A DNA stretch of 64,000 bases, taken from assembly GCA_016194635.1 (NCBI GenBank), contig JACQBC010000012.1, forward strand, positions 1 through 64,000. The letters are read 5' to 3'. The stretch is from Gammaproteobacteria bacterium. GTDB lineage: Bacteria; Pseudomonadota; Gammaproteobacteria; UBA6429; Thiohalophilaceae. Shown in pieces: positions 63,598-64,000 of the stretch (positions are counted from its first letter, which is position 1; every line of letters starts with the position of its first letter). Position numbers and translations under genes: made by a program. Below the pieces are notes generated by a model, which saw nothing but the letters and a program-made list of their open reading frames with translations, was not told the origin of the DNA and did no database searches.

Positions 63598-64000
63598 ATG
63601 GAAATAGAAGAACTCGTCTTGAAAGAAAGCCTGGTGAGTGTTGTGGGTGTTAATTCCGATAGCTTGCAGGTTGGGATCCGCGGTGATCCTTCCATGCGTG
63701 AAACCACCTGCGAACGTAAACGCTACAGCTCCAGCGTGGATGAATACATCGACGCCTTGTTACCCAACTTTGAAGAGTTATTGCTTAAGCGTAGCGCCTA
63801 CCAGTTATTCATTGGTTTTAACAACGGTGAGATCCGCGTGCGTTCGGTATTTGACCCGATGCGGGAAGAGGTCCACGCGGCGGATAAAATGGCCGACGGC
63901 GAGTATTTACGGCGGCAATTCCCCGCGATTAGTTACGATGACAAAATAAAATTGATCCGCGATACTTATGTAGGCTTGCGCGCGCATCCTTATTATCAAC
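63598..64000 (+). CDS. Unrecognised soluble protein, cut by the window end
   Basis: The visible 134 residues start MEIEELVLKESLVSVVGVN after GGAG at 63585-63588. A second in-frame ATG at 63583 is less likely, since it has no ribosome-binding site. It continues with charged alpha/beta sequence, for example YQLFIGFNNGEIRVRSVFDP. No signal peptide, membrane helix or known motif is seen. The frame is still open at the right edge. It lies 102 nt after ygiQ. Confidence 0.75.
   Translation, partial: MEIEELVLKESLVSVVGVNSDSLQVGIRGDPSMRETTCERKRYSSSVDEYIDALLPNFEELLLKRSAYQLFIGFNNGEIRVRSVFDPMREEVHAADKMADGEYLRRQFPAISYDDKIKLIRDTYVGLRAHPYYQ

Overview
The window reads as a chromosomal segment of a gammaproteobacterium. 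The evidence is CCA-encoding tRNAs, the pairs mutY-yggX and rpoZ-spoT, a Mak-type fructokinase, a Vfr/CRP-like regulator, a bioBFHCD operon and ubiC-ubiA. The organism is an aerobe with a caa3-type cytochrome c oxidase. A TsdA/TsdB-like cytochrome pair suggests it can oxidise thiosulfate to tetrathionate, so a sulfur-oxidising or facultatively lithotrophic lineage is plausible. This is an inference, and the species is not identified.

Layout. 1-2.7 kb is decayed accessory DNA: an IS3-family transposase fragment joined to a beheaded membrane-protein gene, then an 11-repeat NHL-type lipoprotein gene broken by a deletion. 3.2-9.3 kb (minus strand) holds tRNA-Phe, the asmA/SRPBCC/mutY/yggX unit, tRNA-Gly and an acyl-CoA synthetase. 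9.4-12.2 kb holds thiS-thiG and tsdB/tsdA. 12.4-16.2 kb holds an MscS channel, trmB, a CRP-family regulator and mak. 16.2-23.5 kb is a tightly packed minus-strand unit: Ser/Thr kinase, PP2C phosphatase, rph, rdgB, trypsin-like protease, FHA membrane protein, hemW, Rof-like protein and PrcB-like lipoprotein. 23.6-32.6 kb (plus strand) is yicC, gmk, rpoZ, spoT, ridA, recG, ubiC, ubiA. 32.7-36.2 kb holds an outer-membrane barrel, a GbsR/MarR regulator with a palindromic operator, a broken DCC-family gene and a Wzy/O-antigen-ligase-like protein. 36.3-42 kb is comF and the biotin operon. 42.3-49.4 kb is the caa3 oxidase operon with assembly genes. 49.6-64 kb is mixed housekeeping: glutaredoxin, two membrane protease families, sixA, zapE, trmO, a GGDEF-EAL protein, thioredoxin, ygiQ, plus a decayed iron-alcohol-dehydrogenase gene.

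The most unusual signal is a family of intergenic palindromic elements (7348-7518, 27938-28057, 28365-28482, 49448-49573). They share a core, but the long inverted arms differ completely between copies while staying complementary within each copy. In the two short-core copies the small internal hairpin also covaries. This suggests a structured mobile palindrome or RNA family. Also notable are a probable AUU (non-canonical) start for spoT, an oxidase operon with ctaB but no ctaA, and a kinase/phosphatase/FHA/protease signalling set embedded among RNA- and nucleotide-housekeeping genes.
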